Assembly (NCBI GenBank): GCA_046290435.1
Contig: JBKAGO010000055.1
Coordinates: 1 to 61,835, forward strand
Direction: 5' to 3'
Source of the DNA: CAVQUE01 sp046290435
GTDB lineage: Bacteria > Actinomycetota > Acidimicrobiia > Acidimicrobiales > UBA8592
DNA: 61,835 nt
In this document: piece after piece, positions 58,242 to 61,835 of the stretch
Layout of the letters: every line of letters starts with the position of its first letter
How positions within the stretch are numbered: the stretch's first letter is position 1
Program-made: the position numbers and the translations under genes
Notes under the pieces: model-generated
The model's database searches: none
Told to the model about the DNA's origin: nothing
The model's input: only the letters and a program-made list of their open reading frames with translations

Positions 58242-58250
58242 CTGAACCCG

Positions 58251-59816
58251 ATGCCACACTTCGCCAAGACCCGAGCAGCCGACGCCCCCGACGAGATCGC
58301 ACTGCGCGACCCCGGCCAGGAGCTCACCTGGGCCGACGTCGACGACGCCCTCAACCGGTGCGCCAACCTCGTCCTGGCCGCCGACCTCGGCCCCGCCAAC
58401 CGCGTGGCGGTGTACGCCGAGAACGCCGCCGAGACCGCGCTGGCCCACCTGGGCGCGCTCATGGGCGGGGCGTCGTCGGTCCCGGTCAACTTCCACCTGA
58501 CCGCCGAGGAGACCGCCTACATCCTCGACGACTCCGAGAGCCGGATCCTCTTCGTCGGCCCCGAGACCATCGAGCGTGGCCTGGCGGCCGCACGCGAGGC
58601 CGGCGTCGGCACCGTCATCGCCTGGAACTGCCGCGACGTCCCGGGCCTCGGCGACGGCGACGGCGACGGGCCCACCGTCATCGACTGGCACGACTGGCTG
58701 GCGCAGGGATCGACCGAGGATCCCCCCGACGACGTCGTCCCGCTGCCCAACCTGCTCTACACCTCGGGCACCACCGGCCGGCCCAAGGGCACCGAGCTGC
58801 CACCCACGATGTTCGCCGGCGGCGCCACCATGGTCGAACACCTCGAAGCGCTCAAGCAGGGCGGCTTCGCCGCGTTCGGCACCCACCTGGTCGTCGGGCC
58901 GATGTACCACACCGGGCCCCTGTCGGGCATGCGTCTGCTGGCCGCGGGCATCCCGTCGGTCATCCTCGCCAAGTTCGACGCCGAGAACACCCTGGCCGCC
59001 ATCGAGACCTACCGCTGCGAGTCCACCGTCATGGTGCCCACCCACTTCGTGCGCATGCTGGCGCTGCCCGACGAGGTCAAGGCCCGCTACGACGTGTCGT
59101 CGATGAAGCTCATCGCCCACACCGGCGCCAAGTGCCCCGTCGACGTCAAGCGCGACATGATCGAGTGGTTCGGTCCGGTGTTCCGCGACGCCTACGGCGC
59201 CAGCGAGGTCGGCACCGTGTGCGCCATCACCAGCGAGGAGTGGATGGACCATCAGGGCTCGGTGGGCCGGGCCATCCCGCCGTTCACCGCACTGGTGCTC
59301 GACGAGAACCTCCAGGAGCTGCCGCCCAACACCGAGGGCGAGCTGTACTTCCGCGACGCCACCGGCCGCGGCATCGTGTACCCGAACGACGCCGAGAAGA
59401 CCGCGGCGTCGAACCCCGAGCCGGGGCTGTTCACCCTCGGCGAGATCGGCTACATCGACGAAGACGGCTACGTGTTCATCACCGACCGCTCGAGCGACAT
59501 GGTCGTGTCGGGCGGGGTCAACATCTACCCGGCCGAGGCCGAGCAGCTGCTGATCGACCGTCCCGACATCGCCGACGTCGCCTGCATCGGGGTGCCGCAC
59601 CCCGAGATGGGCGAGGAGCTCAAGTGCCTCGTCATGGCCGAGAACCCCGACGCTCCGCCGGACCTGAGCGAGCTGGCCACCTGGTTGCGCGAGCGGCTCA
59701 GCCACTACAAGTGCCCCCGCTCCTACGAGCTCGTAGGCGACCTCGGCCGCACCACCATGGGCAAGATCAACAAGCGCCGCCTGCGCGACGCCTACCTCGC
59801 CGGGGAGCTCGGCTGA
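58251..59816 (+). CDS. AMP-dependent acyl-CoA synthetase/ligase
   Basis: 521 residues of the ANL superfamily: the P-loop LLYTSGTTGRPKGTELP near 170-182, the A5-like DAYGASEVGTVCAI, the A8 hinge-type SGGVNIYPAEAEQLLIDRP, and C-terminal GKINKRRLRDAY with the catalytic Lys. The enzyme activates a fatty or other carboxylic acid to its CoA thioester via the adenylate. Chain length is unknown. It overlaps the enoyl-CoA hydratase start by TGATG, so the two genes are coupled and likely act in one beta-oxidation-like route. Confidence 0.9.
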   Translation: MPHFAKTRAADAPDEIALRDPGQELTWADVDDALNRCANLVLAADLGPANRVAVYAENAAETALAHLGALMGGASSVPVNFHLTAEETAYILDDSESRILFVGPETIERGLAAAREAGVGTVIAWNCRDVPGLGDGDGDGPTVIDWHDWLAQGSTEDPPDDVVPLPNLLYTSGTTGRPKGTELPPTMFAGGATMVEHLEALKQGGFAAFGTHLVVGPMYHTGPLSGMRLLAAGIPSVILAKFDAENTLAAIETYRCESTVMVPTHFVRMLALPDEVKARYDVSSMKLIAHTGAKCPVDVKRDMIEWFGPVFRDAYGASEVGTVCAITSEEWMDHQGSVGRAIPPFTALVLDENLQELPPNTEGELYFRDATGRGIVYPNDAEKTAASNPEPGLFTLGEIGYIDEDGYVFITDRSSDMVVSGGVNIYPAEAEQLLIDRPDIADVACIGVPHPEMGEELKCLVMAENPDAPPDLSELATWLRERLSHYKCPRSYELVGDLGRTTMGKINKRRLRDAYLAGELG

Positions 59817-60685
59817 TGGCCGACGAGAACGCCGCGGGAGCCGGCGCCGACACCGAACCCGCCGTCATCATCGACGACCCGGTGCCGTTGGTGCGCCGCT
59901 TCACGCTCAACCGGCCGGCCAAGCGCAACGCCATGAACGATGCACTGCGGGGTCAGCTCTTCGAGGGCCTGCGCGCCGGCGACCGCTCGCGCGACGTGTC
60001 GGTGATGATCATCCGCGGCTCCGGCCCGGCGTTCTCGGCCGGCTACGACCTGGCGTCGCCCAACCGCGACGTCGAGCGGTCCATCGCGAAGGTCGACGGT
60101 TGGTGGAGCCGCCACGTCGTCAACAACTGGTTCGAGATGTGGGACATGGCCACGCCGATCATCGCCCAGGTGCACGGTTGGTGCCTGGCGGGCGGCACCG
60201 AACTCGCCAACGCGTGCGACCTCATCTACGTCGCCGACGACGCGAAGATCGGCTACCCGCCGGTGCGGCTGATGTCGCCGCCGGACATGACGTGGCAGCC
60301 GTGGATGATGGGCCTGCGCCGGGGCATGGAGGCGCTGTTGACCGGCGACCACATGACCGGCGTCGAAGCCGTCGCCGCCGGCGCCGCCAACCGGGCATTC
60401 CCCGAGGGCGATCTCGACGCCGAGGTGCTCGCCATCGCCGAGCGCATCGCCAAGATCCCGCCGGATCTGTTGGCGTTGAACAAGCGTGCTGCGCACCGGG
60501 CCATGGACGCCATGGGCATCCGCAACGGCATCCGCGCCACCGCCGACATCCAGGCGCTCGGGTTCCATCAGCCATCGTCGGCGGAGTACATGGCGAGCCT
60601 CGGACAGCGGGATCTGAAGGAGAGCCTGTCCGAACGCGACCGGGCCTTCGGCGACTACCGCGAGGGCGACGACACCCGCTCCTGA
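59816..60685 (+). CDS. Enoyl-CoA hydratase/isomerase (crotonase) family protein
   Basis: 289 residues: FTLNRPAKRNAMNDALRGQL, the oxyanion-hole SGPAFSAGYDLAS, QVHGWCLAGGTELANACDLI and the C-terminal KESLSERDRAFGDYREG. The catalytic Glu pair of true hydratases is not obvious at PDMTWQPWMMGLR, so isomerase, dehalogenase or another crotonase reaction is possible. The start overlaps the synthetase stop (TGATG). Confidence 0.87.
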   Translation: MADENAAGAGADTEPAVIIDDPVPLVRRFTLNRPAKRNAMNDALRGQLFEGLRAGDRSRDVSVMIIRGSGPAFSAGYDLASPNRDVERSIAKVDGWWSRHVVNNWFEMWDMATPIIAQVHGWCLAGGTELANACDLIYVADDAKIGYPPVRLMSPPDMTWQPWMMGLRRGMEALLTGDHMTGVEAVAAGAANRAFPEGDLDAEVLAIAERIAKIPPDLLALNKRAAHRAMDAMGIRNGIRATADIQALGFHQPSSAEYMASLGQRDLKESLSERDRAFGDYREGDDTRS

Positions 60686-60706
60686 AACGCCCCCGACGAC
60701 CCTCCA

Positions 60707-60722
60707 TGTAACACTTGTCACA
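60707..60722. promoter_or_regulatory. CRP/FNR-like site upstream of the ABC substrate-binding gene
   Basis: TGTAACACTTGTCACA matches TGTGA-N6-TCACA at nine of ten fixed positions, about 35 bp before a possible -10 box TACGGT (60757-60762). Confidence 0.5.
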
Positions 60723-60848
60723 CAACCCTGACGTCTCGTACGTACGGGCACGGGGCTACGGTCCGCGGCTGACCAGACGCGCCAGTCGCTTCATCTCGAC
60801 GGTGATCTGCTGCGTCCATGCACCAGTGCATCCAACGGGGGAGGACCC

Positions 60849-61835
60849 TTGAGAAACCAGAAACTGCTACGACTTCTCGCGATCTTTTTCGCATTCGCTC
60901 TCGTCGCCGCGGCCTGCGGCGACGACGACACCGCCACCGGCGGTGACGGCGAGGAAACCGCCGACGGCGACGTCATCGAACAGGGTGACGACGGCTCGAC
61001 CGAAGAAGGCGACGACGGCGCCACCGAAGACGATGGCGCCACCGAAGAGGCCTCGGGCGACGACGGCGAAGCACCCGCAGTCGCCGAAGGTGAGCCGATC
61101 AAGATCGGCGTCCAGAACCCCGAGGGCGACCCGGCCGGTTCGTTCCCCGAATACTCCGCTGCGATCAACGCGGCAGCCGAATACATCAACGCCGAGCTCG
61201 GCGGCTTCGGCGGGCGCCCCGTCGAGGTCGACCTGTGTGTCACGGCGATCACCCCCGACGACTCCCAGCGCTGCGCCAACGAGCTCTCAGCCGACGGCGT
61301 CGAGATGGTGATCTCGACCATCAACTTCTTCGGCAACCACTTCGCCATCTACCAGGGCTCGGAGATCCCCGCTGTGGTCGCCAGCCCCGTCACGGTCGGT
61401 GACTTCACCTCCGAGGGCGTGTACTCGGTCGGTGGCGGCGGCGGCTGCCTCGGCGTCCACACCGGCCTCGTGTACGCAGCCACCCAGCTGATCCCCGAGA
61501 TCGAGGGCATCGAGGTCGACCGGGTCGGCGTTCCGTGGGCCGACACGCCTCCGGGTGCGGTCTGCTACTACGACCTCGAAGCCAAGCCGCTGAACGTGCT
61601 CAACGGCACCGTCCCCGGCGACTCCGCCCTGGCCGGATCCATGCCGAACCTCGAGCACATCGGCGTGCCGATCCTCCCCGGTGCCGCCGACGTCACCGCC
61701 CAGGCCACCGAGGTCCTCGACTTCGAGCCCGACGTCATGATCTTCTCGGCCCAGGGCGCCGACTGCTGGACCCTGGTCGACGCCCTCGGCCGCCTCGGCT
61801 GGACCCCCGACGAGATCCCGCTCGTCCTGTCGGCG
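60849..61835 (+). CDS. ABC transporter substrate-binding lipoprotein (branched-chain amino acid type), cut by right edge
   Basis: 329 codons open to the window end from TTG 60849, which has a GGAGG site 4-5 nt away. The lipoprotein signal is MRNQKLLRLLAIFFAFALVA then AACGDDD (acylated Cys near residue 23), followed by an unusually long acidic Gly/Asp/Glu linker (about 24-75). The binding domain then opens with PIKIGVQNPEGDPAGSFPEY and AAAEYINAELGGFGGRPVEV, the start of type I periplasmic binding proteins of the LivJ/K group. Ligand unknown. The C-terminus lies outside. Confidence 0.85.
   Translation, partial: MRNQKLLRLLAIFFAFALVAAACGDDDTATGGDGEETADGDVIEQGDDGSTEEGDDGATEDDGATEEASGDDGEAPAVAEGEPIKIGVQNPEGDPAGSFPEYSAAINAAAEYINAELGGFGGRPVEVDLCVTAITPDDSQRCANELSADGVEMVISTINFFGNHFAIYQGSEIPAVVASPVTVGDFTSEGVYSVGGGGGCLGVHTGLVYAATQLIPEIEGIEVDRVGVPWADTPPGAVCYYDLEAKPLNVLNGTVPGDSALAGSMPNLEHIGVPILPGAADVTAQATEVLDFEPDVMIFSAQGADCWTLVDALGRLGWTPDEIPLVLSA

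Noticed and set aside
1..61835. tRNA or rRNA genes
   Set aside because: No cloverleaf-like GTTCGA arrangement with acceptor pairing or rRNA core sequence noticed; a tRNAscan run would be decisive.

Overview
The window is high-GC (clearly above 65% for most of its length) bacterial chromosome. The gene families point to an actinobacterium: a DUF222/HNH (13E12-type) endonuclease, an F420-type LLM oxidoreductase, a WS/DGAT wax-ester synthase, many GTG/TTG starts and several genes without a Shine-Dalgarno whose -10 box abuts the start codon (leaderless mRNAs). Acidimicrobiia (Ilumatobacter-like) is my best guess, but it is inference. I saw no rRNA, tRNA or CRISPR array.

Layout. (1) 1-9.5 kb: surface-polysaccharide locus, mostly minus strand. 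It starts with the first 32 codons of an IS4-type transposase running off the left edge. Then come a flippase/polymerase ORF, a nucleotidyltransferase-like gene, capG- and capE-like nucleotide-sugar genes, a WbpM/FlaA1-type dehydratase, and a divergent initiating sugar-phosphate transferase. DNA from about 0.15 to 5.4 kb is less GC-rich than the rest and looks acquired. (2) 9.6-28 kb: accessory island with three pairs of duplicated genes of unknown function (amidotransferase-fold-like exported proteins; exported coiled-coil proteins; tail-anchored heptad-repeat proteins). It also holds an alpha/beta hydrolase, an AlkB-like dioxygenase, a frameshifted META-domain lipoprotein, an orphan ParA, an AlbA_2 regulator under a 37-bp palindrome, the remains of a nucleotidyltransferase with an RHH protein, an HNH endonuclease and a large secreted esterase. 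Scattered through it are six copies of a hairpin repeat whose arms end in GGGGTCA/TGACCCC. (3) 27.7-35.3 kb: housekeeping-like genes (SDR, PNPOx-like, a DivIVA-like coiled-coil gene with an apparent frameshift, UDP-glucose dehydrogenase, flippase, SnoaL-like, LLM oxidoreductase). (4) 35.3-55.4 kb: second, larger exopolysaccharide locus. It contains FkbM methyltransferases, a GMC oxidoreductase, several GT2/GT4 glycosyltransferases, a TagA/WecG-type transferase, a Gfo/Idh oxidoreductase, an epimerase, an O-antigen ligase/polymerase, a Wzz/tyrosine-kinase-like protein with a degenerate P-loop, a GH74-like anchored protein and a polysaccharide deacetylase. The core (42.8-47.0 kb) is a translationally coupled plus-strand operon. 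(5) 55.4-61.8 kb: lipid metabolism (WS/DGAT, alpha/beta hydrolase, acyl-CoA synthetase, enoyl-CoA hydratase) and the start of a branched-chain-amino-acid-type ABC substrate-binding lipoprotein cut by the right edge.

The strongest candidates for something undescribed are the hairpin family, whose arms change together between copies and whose ends have been amplified as 14-bp tandem repeats at one copy, and the cluster of duplicated unknown exported or membrane proteins among those hairpins.
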